Shown: piece after piece, positions 30,746-40,205 of the stretch
Layout of the letters: each line of letters begins with the position of its first letter
How positions within the stretch are numbered: the stretch's first letter is position 1
Source of the DNA: Unio delphinus
Taxonomy: Eukaryota > Mollusca > Bivalvia > Unionida > Unionidae
Length of the DNA stretch: 64,000 nucleotides
Assembly: GCA_029339505.1 (NCBI GenBank)
Contig: JAQISU010000003.1
Location: forward strand, 18,669,001 to 18,733,000
Reading direction: 5' to 3'
The notes under the pieces: generated by a model
Told to the model about the DNA's origin: nothing
Databases searched by the model: none
The model's input: only the letters and a program-made list of their open reading frames with translations
Translations under genes and position numbers: made by a program

Positions 30746-31090
30746 ATGAAAGATTTATGTATAATGAATCATTGGAAATGGCTCATGATTGGATCAGTGA
30801 CTCCTTGTAACAAATCATGCAGAAATGAATTCTGTGGGTATCATATGCAGAGTTTTCGACGTGGAAGCCTTGGTCCGTTACCTTGTATTCGATGTGGGGT
30901 TGGGGTCAGGGGAAAATTGCAGTTGTGTCTAAATTGTGGTGGCAAACGATATAGAGAGTTGAAGCGTTATTATGACAAAAGAATCAAAAATTCTGACCCT
31001 GACAAAGTCCCTGACAAAATCATAAGAACTACTCAAGACTACATCGAAAGATTTATTATTAGACCAAACAATGAATTAGACAAACAATAG
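30746..31090 (+). CDS. Small zinc-binding protein of the virus-like element
   Basis: An intact frame of 114 codons with two candidate metal sites. The first has C21, C25, C30 and H33 (CNKSC then FCGYH); the second has C47, C50, C61 and C64 (CIRC then CLNC), a zinc-ribbon arrangement. A basic C-terminal tail follows (KRYRELKRYYDKR). A second ATG at 30,764 is also possible as start. It diverges from the polymerase-helicase gene and is followed after 12 bases by the HNH gene, so the two are probably co-expressed. Nucleic-acid binding or a regulatory role is inferred from the zinc sites; no specific family can be named. Confidence 0.65.
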   Translation: MKDLCIMNHWKWLMIGSVTPCNKSCRNEFCGYHMQSFRRGSLGPLPCIRCGVGVRGKLQLCLNCGGKRYRELKRYYDKRIKNSDPDKVPDKIIRTTQDYIERFIIRPNNELDKQ

Positions 31091-31102
31091 TATAGTATAC
31101 AA

Positions 31103-31465
31103 ATGAACCAAGAATTCAGACCACACCCTGTGATTACAAATTATGAAGCATCCAGTGATGGTATTGTAAGAAACCGTAGGCTGAAGAAACCAGTTGGGTG
31201 GGATAATGGTGTGGGGTATTTGATGTTTTGCGCTGGAGGGAAGAATTATTACTGCCATCGTTTCGTGTATGAATGTCACAATGGATTCATCAAAGATGGT
31301 TTTGTTATTGATCACATGGATTCTAATCCTCAGAATAACAAATTGGATAATCTGCAAGCTGTTACACAGAGTGAGAATTCCAAACGAGGTGGGACTGGGA
31401 AATGCAAAACGGTTGGGAAAAGACCCGTAAAATCTTTTAACACGGCAAAATATTTCAATCCATAG
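31103..31465 (+). CDS. HNH endonuclease
   Basis: An intact frame of 120 codons. The C-terminal half shows an HNH-type core: CHRFVYECHNG (residues 51-61), VIDHMD with catalytic-type His71, then NPQNNKLDNLQAVTQSENSK with Asn79 and Asn83. The N-terminal part (YEASSDGIVRN) resembles the short beta-rich NUMOD4-like segment seen before HNH domains in phage and large-virus homing-type nucleases. Free-standing HNH proteins of this type often act in homing or genome processing; which applies here is unknown. It is one of the few genes of the element without an interruption. Confidence 0.8.
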   Translation: MNQEFRPHPVITNYEASSDGIVRNRRLKKPVGWDNGVGYLMFCAGGKNYYCHRFVYECHNGFIKDGFVIDHMDSNPQNNKLDNLQAVTQSENSKRGGTGKCKTVGKRPVKSFNTAKYFNP

Positions 31466-31627
31466 CAAGCGCCGGTAAGTATTTCAATATTTGTCCATCC
31501 TTGGTACGAAAAGTTGCAGAGGGAATAACCAAGACGGCGATTTCAAAAAAGATCGGACAGAAAATTCAATTTTTTTTTGTCTAATGCGTCATATTTTTCA
31601 TTTAGAAGTATATCATTGTTATAGAAT

Positions 31628-31945
31628 ATGAATTCTGAAAAAATCAGTAGCATTATAGCTGAAATTTGAAATTTGAAAAGTCATGATATTAAACTATCAG
31701 ATGGGTTAAATCCTGATCAAATTGTGTCAGATTTTCAGAATATAGAATACGGAGTTAACACTAACAAGTATATGCTGCCAAAGAAATATGCGCTGATCGA
31801 AAAAATTCAGAATTCTATTCGGGATTATCTTGCATTTTCCAGTGACGTAAGTGTGTTTCTCCCGTTATTTACTATCGTAGAGGGAATACGAAAAGAATTG
31901 GGTAGGGAATATGAATTGAAAAAAGATTTTAATTCGAAGATTTGA
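31628..31945 (+). pseudogene. Unrecognised small helical protein, one in-frame TGA
   Basis: A frame of about 105 codons from an ATG at 31,628 is interrupted once by TGA at 31,667-31,669 and then open for 91 codons to 31,945. The product is charged and predicted mainly helical (KYALIEKIQNSIRDYL, IVEGIRKELGREYEL). No domain is recognised. It is the last small gene before the long non-coding region and has no counterpart in copy 2. Confidence 0.4.
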
Positions 31946-32164
31946 AATATACGAGCCTTAATTTAAAAAAATGAACGATTTTGACCGAAAGTGTCTGCTT
32001 GACCGTAAAATCTCAACAAGATTTTTTTCATTTTTTGATTGATCGACCGTCAAAGAGATTTTTTTATTTTTTAGCATTTTTTGATTGATCGACCCTCAAG
32101 GGAAAACCACCAAAACTGTCAAAATCAGTGAATAAAAAATCGATGGACGATCAATGGAAAAGTT

Positions 32165-32213
32165 GGGAAAGTCACAGTATTAAATATTTTATATACAATT
32201 ATGTGACTTTCCC
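32165..32213. repeat. Perfect 12-bp inverted repeat (hairpin)
   Basis: GGGAAAGTCACA at 32,165-32,176 pairs exactly with TGTGACTTTCCC at 32,202-32,213 across a 25-base AT-only-rich loop. The arms are GC-richer than their surroundings and contain GTCACA, related to the TTTCACA core of the array just downstream. It could be a protein-binding site or origin stem. Confidence 0.7.
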
Positions 32214-32279
32214 CATCGATGGTAGAAGCTGTTATAGGATGAAATAACACTTCCATGACCGTGTCAAAAATCTCACAAA

Positions 32280-33290
32280 GTCAGTGAAAATATTTCACAG
32301 CAATACAAAATATTTCACACTGAATAAAAAATATTTCACACTGAATAAAAACTAAAAATATTTCACAGCGATAAAAAATATTTCACACTGAATAAAAAAT
32401 ATTTCACACAAAATAAAAAATAAAATTAATTCACATTGAATAAAAAATAAAAATATTTCACACTGAATAAAAAACAATATTTCACAGCAATGAAAAATAT
32501 TTCACACTGAATAAAAAATATTTCACACTGAATAAAAAATATTTCACATTGAATAAAAAATAAAAATACTTCACACTGAATAAATAAAAAATATTTCACA
32601 GCAATACAAAATATTTCACACAATAAAAAATAAATTTTTTTTCACAGCAATAAAAAATATTCACACAGCGAATAAAAAATATTTCACACCAATAAAAAAT
32701 ATTTTACAGTGAATAAAAAATATTTCACACTGAATAAAAAATAAAAATATTTCACACTGAATAAAAAATAAAAATATTTCACACTGAATAAAAAACAAAA
32801 ATATTTCACACACAGCGAATAAAAAATATTTCACACACAGCAATAAAAAATATTTCACACAGCAATAAAAAAATATTTCGCAGTGATAAAAAATATTTCA
32901 CACACTGAATAAAAAATCGATAATTTCACAGCGAATAATATTTCACACACTGAATATAAAATCGATAATTTCACAGCAATAAAAAATATTTCACAGTGAA
33001 TAAAAAATCGATAATTTCACAGCAATAAAAAATATTTCACACAGTGAATAAAAATTCGATAATTTCACAGCAATAAAAATATTTCACAGTGAATAAAAAA
33101 TATTTCACACTGAATAAAAAATATAAATATTTCACACAGCAATAAAAAGTATTTCACACTGAATAAAAAATAAAAATATTTCACTTTGAATTAAAAATAA
33201 AAATATTTCACACTGAATAAAAAATATTTCACAGCAATAAAAAATATTTCACACTGAATAAAAAATAAAATATTTCACACTGAATAAAAT
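32280..33290. repeat. Iterated TATTTCACA array (~1 kb)
   Basis: About forty or more copies of an irregular unit with core AAATATTTCACA, followed by either CTGAATAAAA or GCAATAAAA, at a spacing of about 20-30 bp. Related words with ATCGATAATTTCACAG occur between 32,910 and 33,065. The array is irregular in length, unlike the 372-bp satellite, and is confined to the element. It resembles iteron or hr-type arrays of DNA viruses in layout only. Short reverse-strand frames over it are translations of the repeat. Confidence 0.85.
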
Positions 33291-33425
33291 ATCGATGGCG
33301 CGTTAATGGATGGTTCCGATTAGTTCAATGGAAAAGTGGAGCAAGACTTCCACGATCACCAATTAACTGAAAAATGTTTTCGGGTTCGGGAATTCAAATT
33401 TAAAAATTGTTTGCAATTTCAAATA

Positions 33426-34220
33426 ATGGTCAATGAAGCATTAACGACCCGATTGGCTCGTGAACGACTAGATGCAATTAAGAGATTTATACCAATTCGC
33501 GACTCTGTAAGGAATACACTGCAACAACAACAGTCTTCAGACGGACTTTTCTACTGATACACGACAGTTATTTAAACCGATAATTAGCGCAACTGAGGAT
33601 GTAACATCAGCAATTTCTAAACAAGAAGAGTCTTTTCTCCCTGTGTTAGAAAAAATAGCAAAAAGAACTAAACAAACAAAAATATCATTAAAACACTTCC
33701 TCAGGATATAGAACGACAACGACTAGTTAGTGGACTACCTAAATCAAAGAAATTAGCGGATCTATTTAACGATAAAGCTAAACAACTAATTCTCAATGAG
33801 GATATAGAAAACAGCTATGTTCCACAAGAAAAGTTTTTCACGGACAATTATACGGATTATAGAATGTCACATAATGAATGGGCTGATATAGTGTATGAAA
33901 TAAATACTGGGGGTTTAGATAGAAGGACGAAGGAATACAGAGACTTCAAGAGAAAATTTCAACTCCAAATAAGACAGCCATACGATGAGAAGGAATTTAT
34001 GGGGAGTGGTCTAGTTGGAAACTGTCCTGGTAGTGTTATTAGTGATATATCACGATTAGATGTTCTTATCGGAGGGTTCCGAGCTGGAAATAACTCACAG
34101 GAAATAATTAATGAAGCAGCTGATATCTGTAGACGGTTATTTCAAGGCGGTATCATGGATATCAAAATATATCGAGATTTCATTGGCGAGTTAGTGGAAA
34201 GTGGGTATCATAGTGACTGA
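33426..34220 (+). pseudogene. Conserved virion-module protein A, frameshifted
   Basis: About 264 codons from ATG at 33,426. The N-terminal part (MVNEALTTRLARERLDAIKR) is helical. The frame changes near 33,540 and again near 33,690. The C-terminal part is open through 34,220 and contains a conserved segment DVLIGGFRAGNNSQEIINEA. The homologous gene in copy 2 (48,155-48,863 and 48,020-48,154) shares both ends, which supports that the three frames are one gene. Its position directly before the capsid genes suggests a virion or assembly role, but the function is unknown. Confidence 0.6.
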
Positions 34221-34267
34221 AAACGCAACACTATTATTTAGAAATTGCTAGCAATTTCACAATAAGA

Positions 34268-34693
34268 ATGATCATACACTACAATCATGACAAACCAGCC
34301 AGCGTCTATGTAGTTAATTCACGATTGCCTGTTTATAGCGCGTACTATGGTGATGGCTTCGGTGATACCATTGCGGGGTTATTTACAAGAATGGCCCCAA
34401 AAGTGATGCCGTTAGCTAAACAATTAGGAATGAAAGCAATTGATGTTATTCGTGATAAGGGTATTAGTACTGTTGGAGATCTTGCCGGAAGAGCGTTTTC
34501 TGCAGCAAAGGATAAAATAACATCATTAGTTAGACGGAGAAAGAAACCGTTACCATCTACTGCAGTTATGCCTGCAAGTGTTAGTAAAATAATAAATAAC
34601 GCAGTAGATGAAAAACTAGAGTCATTGATGACTCCCGACCAAAGCAACATTGCAAATATGATAGCAGGAAGTGGCTTACAACTACGACGGTGA
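34268..34693 (+). CDS. Putative minor capsid protein (pVI-like by position)
   Basis: An intact frame of 141 codons. After a hydrophilic start, residues about 28-60 form an amphipathic stretch rich in Gly/Ala (GFGDTIAGLFTRMAPKV), followed by a basic cluster (LVRRRKKPLP) and an acidic/helical tail. This composition and the place immediately before the major capsid gene, which it overlaps by 23 bases, resemble membrane-active minor capsid proteins (pVI type) of adenovirus-like viruses. Sequence homology cannot be asserted from this alone. Confidence 0.5.
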   Translation: MIIHYNHDKPASVYVVNSRLPVYSAYYGDGFGDTIAGLFTRMAPKVMPLAKQLGMKAIDVIRDKGISTVGDLAGRAFSAAKDKITSLVRRRKKPLPSTAVMPASVSKIINNAVDEKLESLMTPDQSNIANMIAGSGLQLRR

Positions 34694-36140
34694 AAATCGC
34701 AATTTAGATCAATGGATATATAATAAAATGTTCAAAAGGTCACCTGATCCAGCGTTTGATATAGACGCCCCAGTCCCCAAGGATGATCCTGTACGCGATT
34801 ATAAATATTACGCCTATCATGCAATAGACTCAAATAGTCGATCAAGAATTGAACTTCAAGTTCATGATACCAGTAAATATTTTCTACCCGCTGAAGCGTT
34901 TATTTAAGTAGAAGGAGAACTTGTAACAGCTGCTGATACTCCTGCTGTACCAGCACCGTATCCAGTTGGTACTCAAGTCGGGTTTGTCAATAATGGTATC
35001 ATGGCGCTATTTGAGAGTGCTAGATATCTCATCGATGGAAAAGAAATTGAGTCGATAGATCGCAATGTTGATGTGGCTACAACAATAGTCGGGTTAGCAA
35101 GATATTCTGATGATTATACAAGATCAGCAGGACCTTCTATGATGTTTGCAAAAGATGTTAAAAATACAGCTGGAGGAAATCAATTTGTTGTAAGACGACC
35201 AAAGAATAATGCTGGTGCCGCTGATGTTGATGTTGAAAATATGATTATAAACAACGATCCCAATTTCAATCTAGGAGCTGCAACACGTATATCAGTGTTG
35301 GAGGGGCGGTGTAAATTATTTTCATGCGCGATTCCACTGCATCATATATTTGGATTCTGCAGAAATGTCCGAAAAGTTATTTATGGAGCGAAGCATACAG
35401 TAGCACTCGTGCGAAAGAGTGATGATAATGATGCAATTTGGAGGATTCCCGCAGACAATGCAAATCCAAATGCTGATGCCGGTAAAGTCATTTTAACAAA
35501 ACTATCATTGTGGATGCCAGTGTTGACTCCATCAATCACCGCAGAAGAACGATTACTATTATTTATGGACCAAGGAGGAAAATCATTACTAAGTTGGCTA
35601 ACGGTAAGTACAGATGTTAAACAATCAAATATTAACGGGTTATTCACGTGGAACATAGCATCAAAACAAGGTGTTGCTGCGCCACGTCATATATTTATTG
35701 TGTTACAGGATACCACACGAGTTGGCAATCAACTATCCAGCCATATGATATTTGATCCATTAGGTGTTAAAGACGTCTCACTGAGAATAAACGGCCAGCA
35801 GGAACCATCCGAAGATGTACAACTTAATTACGGTCAAAATCATATTGCACGCGTGTATCACAGGTTGTTGTCGTTTATGGCACTCGATCAAAATGTAGAT
35901 ACCGGTCTGCAAATATCACAATATGATTTTAAGAATCTGTATCCGATCTATTACTTTTCACTGGAACATCTTTATTTGACAAGACAGTCTGTCGTTGATA
36001 TACACTTTAGAGCTAATTTGCTTCGTGGTACTATTGATAATTATAGAGCAGTTGCTGTCATTCTCAACGATAAATCAATTCTACTCGAAGGTGTTGGTGG
36101 AAGAATGAGAGTGGTAGATGCGCCAGTAGAAAATCTATGA
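34671..36140 (+). pseudogene. Major capsid protein, double-jelly-roll type (F54H12.2-like), one in-frame stop
   Basis: About 489 codons, interrupted once by TAA at 34,905-34,907 with the frame open on both sides. The segments flanking the stop (DTSKYFLPAEAFI before, VEGELVT and VNNGIMALFESARYLIDGK after) match the N-terminal jelly-roll pattern of the F54H12.2-like capsid family found in Polinton- and adintovirus-like elements. Later signatures are WRIPADNANP, LTKLSLWMPVLTPS and a C-terminal region with DFKNLYPIYYFSLEHLY. The only in-frame start near the 5' end is GTG at 34,671, because TAG at 34,662 closes the frame. The real start may have been lost. Family recognition is from memory of motifs, not a search. 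Confidence 0.75.
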
Positions 36141-36253
36141 TTCTAATCTTTGATTTCAGATTCAGAAAATCCTTGTTGAAATTGTAAACGATTTTCTCGA
36201 TGAAATTGCTTTACAATTTACGATTTAGAATCAATCTATTATGTATAATGTCA

Positions 36254-36733
36254 TACAGTGTTATTAGTGTTGGGTTAAACCCCGGTCAAATCAAGAAATT
36301 GCAATCAGAATCAGCAAAAAAATGTGGAACCACTATCACGCTGAAACCCAATCAAATGACTGGCGGGGCGAATAAATTATCGCTGACAACTCGTCAAGTG
36401 AAACATTTCAATGATGCACTTGTAGCAAAAAAGGTGTTCAGATTACTATTTCTGCGGCTTCTATCAAAAATATGATTAAAACAGGCGGTATATTCCCGTT
36501 ATTTGCTGCGTTACCAGGATTAATTGCAGCGGCCGCACCAGCAGTTGCAAAAGCTGTCGCATTGGGGGCAACTGGAGGCTTGGGAGCAAAAGCGGTACAA
36601 GGCATTGCTGAATAATATGAACCAAAGAAGAAAGGACGAGGGTATAATAAAAAAGGGAAAGGGTCTAAGACTACCAGGAACCCCGTATTCATGGTACAGC
36701 GGAAAGGGTCTAAGACTAGGACCGGTTTACTAG
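36254..36733 (+). pseudogene. pX-like virion core protein, frameshifted
   Basis: Starts at MSYSVISVGLNPGQIKKLQ (ATG 36,254). The first part is basic and ends in a frame change in the A-run near 36,430. The next part has the hydrophobic GGIFPLFAALPGLIAAAAP segment typical of the PLLP-type core peptides seen next to adenain genes in such elements. An in-frame TAA lies at 36,613, and a further frame change leads to the basic glycine-rich end GKGLRLPGTPYSWYSGKG with a repeated GKGLRL motif. Copy 2 has the same order (46,940-47,398). Likely a DNA-condensing core or capsid cement protein; this is inferred from family context. Confidence 0.6.
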
Positions 36734-37191
36734 TTGAGGAATCTTTGACTCCAATTTCCAATTTTGATTTATTCGATGCCGCTAAAAAACTAGCGATAAA
36801 AAACTTCAGAAGTGTTTTTATGAAAGATCACTTACCGGCACAACCCAACAGCGTTGAAACCGGTATTATTAATTTAGATAACAGCACCGGACCTGGAACT
36901 CACTGGGTTGCATACGCTATTGATCCACGTGGGATTGTTTATTTCGATTCATATGGATTATCCCCGCCGAAGGAATTTATGCGTTATATAAATCGCTTAA
37001 AGTCTTTTCCAATGAAGACTTGGCATTCTACGCTACCAACACAACAAATGAATGACCCACCAATATGCGGCAGCGAAGTATTAAATGTCCTTGACGCTAT
37101 TTCTAACTCCTTGGGTAACCCAAGGGGAAAACCACCACATGTTGTCGTAAATGAATACACCAGTAATCGCTGGAAATCGAAACGATTTTAG
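36691..37191 (+). CDS. Adenain-like virion maturation cysteine protease
   Basis: An intact frame of 166 codons, overlapping the end of the pX-like gene. Catalytic-type residues are in the adenain order: His71 in GPGTHWVAYAID, Asp86 in YFDSYG, Gln119 and Cys126 in QQMNDPPICGSE. The Gln-to-Cys distance of seven matches adenovirus protease (Gln115/Cys122). The role in the family is cleavage of capsid and core precursors in the particle. The start at 36,691 is the first ATG in a longer open frame; a start nearer the conserved SNFDLFDAAKKL is also possible. The length fits the family, which is usually about 200 residues or slightly less in Polintons. Confidence 0.85.
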   Translation: MVQRKGSKTRTGLLVEESLTPISNFDLFDAAKKLAIKNFRSVFMKDHLPAQPNSVETGIINLDNSTGPGTHWVAYAIDPRGIVYFDSYGLSPPKEFMRYINRLKSFPMKTWHSTLPTQQMNDPPICGSEVLNVLDAISNSLGNPRGKPPHVVVNEYTSNRWKSKRF

Positions 37192-37197
37192 AGAGAG

Positions 37198-38070
37198 ATG
37201 TATAAAATAACAATGATTGATATTTGGGGAAGATCTTTATCAGCGATGAAGAAACCCGGTGCCGATGGCACTGCAGGAATATCTGCAACCGGTGATATAA
37301 AAAAAATAATCGAAGATGAAATAGCTGAGACGTTGAACTTAACAAGTGTTGATCCTAATGAAATAGTTGTATTTCAAGATCGTCAGGGTAAATTGAAAAC
37401 TAGTAATGTGTCGTTGGATGATATTTTGGTTAAACAACGAAACGCAATCAAGGATACTATCGCGTTATTTTCCGATCAGGGTAAACTCAAACCGGGTGTA
37501 CTTTTTCGACTATTACAGATAGATTAAAAACTCTCAACGATGAGTTAAAAAATTCTGTGTTGGAACTAGCAACACTTCAATCTAAAACTGAAGAACACGG
37601 AAAACAGTTTTCAAATTTTTGTAGAAACATCGTGGATAAATTTATTGGAACCACGTTGGATAAAATTGAAATAAAACTCCCTGATATTAAAAAATCCATC
37701 AATGAGACGAAAAACTTCATCGAAGCAATCAAAAATGAGTTTTCGAGGATGATAACAATCATTGAAAAAACAAAAATTCCTCATGAGAAAACCAACAACG
37801 TAGTATACACGATCCAACACGGATCATTTGCGTGGACACCTACAAACAACAAATTAGATATCACTGCAACCGTTAAAGGTATTTATTGATTAACACTAGT
37901 TTTTAAATTTTAATATTTCATCGTCGAGTTCATCTGGGGTCAACAATACGATTTCAACGATCATCGACAAGGATACAACTGAAAAGTTCACGATAACATC
38001 TACTGATAAAAATTTGGTTAGGGTTTCAACAACGTGGTATTTTGAATTCGTAGCGGATTTAAGTAAATAA
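37198..38070 (+). pseudogene. Fibre-like coiled-coil protein, frameshifted
   Basis: The first part (37,198-37,527) ends with a recognisable VVFQDRQGKLKTSNVSLDD, then the frame changes in the T-run at 37,502-37,506. The second part, to 37,889, is a long heptad-rich helix (LKNSVLELATLQSKTEE, INETKNFIEAIKNEF) followed by a beta-like stretch. A third open stretch (37,918-38,070) in another frame is rich in Thr and Ser and ends in STTWYFEFVADLSK. Stalk-plus-head architecture and location suggest a receptor-binding or tail-fibre protein. The first part recurs in copy 2 (46,309-46,634). Confidence 0.5.
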
Positions 38071-38108
38071 CGGTTTCAATTGAAATCGTAAACTGATTTA
38101 AAAATGAA

Positions 38109-38747
38109 ATGATTTCATCATCGCAATATCGCTATGATCAGGTCAGAGAATTTCAAAATAGACACAAAACCCTCACTAAGGAGTATCAAATAAAAATTAA
38201 AAAATACCAACGAAGGATCACAGCAGTTGATGTTACCGTGTACGCTGTGAGTGGTGTAATCACCGGAGCTGGTATTATACTATACTCGGTAACAATGATT
38301 GCCCCGATAGCTGTTCCAATTTGCATTTCTGCGGCAACAACAATCGCGGGAATAATTTCGATAATAACAAAAAAAATATCATCATGCAGCCAGAGTAAAC
38401 TGCAAGACTGCGTGATTAAATTTCATGTTGTGTCCACTGCATACTCGCAATTATCCTCGTTGATATCGTCATCGCTCGATGATACAATTATATCAGATAG
38501 TGAGTTCTCAGCGATGGTCAGTATTTATGATTCCGCGATGTCTAAATTAGAGCGACAACAACAGTATAATAACAATGACAACACCGCAGGAATTACTTCA
38601 ACGAATAGTGGAGAACACAAACCCAGTACAAACAAGTATGATCTCAATAACCTCAACGAATCCAGAATTCAGTGTGAATTTCCCTATCCCAGTCCCCGTT
38701 ACGGAGATAGCGTTAGCAAAATTACGAGTGTATCACAGTTGGCCTAA
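38109..38747 (+). CDS. Small membrane protein of the virion module
   Basis: An open frame of 212 codons. After a basic, helical N-terminus (YDQVREFQNRHKTL) two adjacent hydrophobic segments run from about residue 38 to 86 (VYAVSGVITGAGIILYSV and IAVPICISAATTIAGIISI). A conserved stretch YSQLSSLISSSLDDTIISD follows. The reading frame runs into the next gene, and the true end is probably near 38,570-38,640, because copy 2 ends in its own stop soon after the same conserved stretch. It is a conserved partner of the capsid genes in such elements. Function is unknown; a lytic or membrane role is possible. Confidence 0.6.
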   Translation: MISSSQYRYDQVREFQNRHKTLTKEYQIKIKKYQRRITAVDVTVYAVSGVITGAGIILYSVTMIAPIAVPICISAATTIAGIISIITKKISSCSQSKLQDCVIKFHVVSTAYSQLSSLISSSLDDTIISDSEFSAMVSIYDSAMSKLERQQQYNNNDNTAGITSTNSGEHKPSTNKYDLNNLNESRIQCEFPYPSPRYGDSVSKITSVSQLA

Positions 38748-39807
38748 TATCAGATCAAAATCATTTGGTGGTCAACAACCCAATAATTCACTGGTATTTG
38801 CGAATAAGAATAAACCAGACGGTACCCCAGACTGGAACATTGTCTCCATACCAACCGGATCATACCAAATTGAACAAATCAATGCTGAATTGCAACGTAG
38901 AATAAAATCGATTACTGGAAAAGAATCAAAAATAGCTATAACGGTTCATGAGGCGACGCTATCATCTGCCATTGAGATAAACTCGCCTGGTTACGTCGTA
39001 GATATTTATCAGAGTTCTATTAGAACCGTACTAGGATGGCCTGAATTACCACCCCGGGGAGAAACCGTTAATTTACCACCTGAACCACAAAAATCTGATT
39101 ATGTCAAAGACAGTATCAAATCTGATAATCCAATAAACAGTTATAAAGATCACAAAATTACTATAGATTTTTTGGGTCTCGAATACCATCTAACTGGAAG
39201 AGAGAAGGAAGTTGATAGTTTAGAGGGATATCATTTTATTGACGAACCTAAAATTATTGAAAATTTCACAGCAATGAATAATGATTTTTCACTGTTGTTA
39301 ATATCTCTTAAATCCGGCTCTCTCACCCGAGATGAATTTATCAGCGTCGTAGAAACATACAACAAAATTATAGACGATATGGAAACATTTAATTTGAAAA
39401 TTATTCAGGATATATTAGATGACGATAGTTCCATATCGAGAACAAAATTTGCAACAGACTATAAAATTCCCGTTAAAGATATTCCAACATTTAAACTACC
39501 AGGATATAATGTACCAGAACTATAAAAACTTCTCAGTGACACCATCGATGTTGGCTTTAAAATAATTCATGATGCGTGGAAAAAAACAACATCACCGGAA
39601 ATAAAAATCCTCAAACATAATAATGACCCAGAAGGCGGCGGTAGACATATCGCTCCTCAAAATGTGAATATTTCATCGGTGATAGCGCTCAATTTAGTAT
39701 GCGATGTTATCGAAAGAAGCTATCAAATAAATCTCGAACGATCAAATCAAGCTGTCAGGGATATATTTTATATTCATTTGCACCAACAGCTCATCCAGGA
39801 TTTCTAA
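38575..39807 (+). pseudogene. Putative penton- or surface-like protein, one in-frame TAA
   Basis: An open frame of 316 codons to TAA at 39,523-39,525, then open again in the same frame to 39,807 (about 93 more codons). The N-terminal ~150 residues include VSIPTGSYQIEQINAEL, a pattern I associate with a conserved surface/penton-like protein of these elements, but the match is weak. It overlaps the membrane gene at its start. The C-terminal piece ends in a charged, helical stretch. No counterpart is visible in copy 2. Alternative: any other structural protein. Confidence 0.45.
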
Positions 39808-40205
39808 AAATCGAGGATCCAACTAATCCAGTCTATATGCGATGTCATAATAATAATTAACCACAATTAACTTCAAACTCACTGACCAGTCCAATAATCT
39901 GATTGATTTACAAGGTGAGGCTTTACAAATTAGTCTGTTTGTGAAGTCTTAGTGATTTTCATTGTTAACCCATAATTCGGTTGAAATCATAGAGGTGAGT
40001 GTCCATCGTGTTTTTTTTTTTACTCATTTTAAAGCCTCCTGCAAGATCGTGTTTCAGACAAAATCACTAAGTCTCTGTTTGGCAAATGGAGACTTTATTT
40101 TTTTTTTGGTTAAAACATGAAAATTCGTAGGAAGGGTCTTATTGTTGTTTTGACGGTTAAAATCGATTTTTGTTTGAAAAGTTGTCTGATTCACCCTCTC
40201 TGCTG
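39808..40205. other. Right non-coding end of copy 1
   Basis: No gene. Two short words appear in the same order but each reverse-complemented: GAGGCTTTA (39,917-39,925) with TAAAGCCTC (40,030-40,038), and CTTAGTGATTTT (39,948-39,959) with AAAATCACTAAG (40,060-40,071). Runs of T at 40,011 and 40,092 are present. Satellite B resumes at 40,206. Confidence 0.6.

Larger units (their letters stand above)
31946..33425. promoter_or_regulatory. Long non-coding control-like region of copy 1
   Basis: About 1.5 kb without a credible gene lies between the accessory genes and the virion genes. It contains a 20-bp direct repeat (32,029-32,048 and 32,075-32,094, CATTTTTTGATTGATCGACC), a perfect 12-bp inverted repeat, ATCGAT-containing words at both ends (32,14x, 32,216 and 33,29x) and the iterated TTTCACA array. 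In compact DNA viruses such a region often holds an origin or enhancer. That role is an inference here. Confidence 0.45.
27703..40205 (+). mobile_element. Integrated virus-like element, copy 1 (Polinton/adintovirus-like)
   Basis: A 12.5-kb block of non-repetitive, gene-dense DNA sits inside satellite B. The gene set is viral: polymerase-palm/SF1-helicase fusion, HNH nuclease, double-jelly-roll type major capsid protein, adenain-like protease, pX-like core peptide, membrane protein and fibre-like coiled coil. Genes lie back to back or overlap. No integrase, packaging ATPase or clear terminal inverted repeats were found. Both flanking satellite ends belong to one monomer in register, with about 82 bp of that monomer missing. 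Multiple in-frame stops and frameshifts suggest an old, non-functional insertion. The left end lies within the helicase frame, so the element is probably truncated there. Confidence 0.8.

Noticed and set aside
31076..31468. 130-codon minus-strand frame
   Set aside because: Lies opposite the HNH gene, which has clear motifs.
32426..32858. Two 65-codon minus-strand frames rich in Phe, Ile and Cys
   Set aside because: They translate the TTTCACA array.
31946..33425. CRISPR-like array
   Set aside because: The units are irregular, without constant repeat and unique spacers, and the host is eukaryotic.
34345..35656. Minus-strand frames of about 100 and 91 codons
   Set aside because: Shadows of the pVI-like and capsid genes.
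27703..40205. Integrase or packaging ATPase of a standard Polinton
   Set aside because: No DDE integrase, chromodomain or A32/FtsK Walker motifs were found in any frame; the only P-loop is that of the SF1 helicase.
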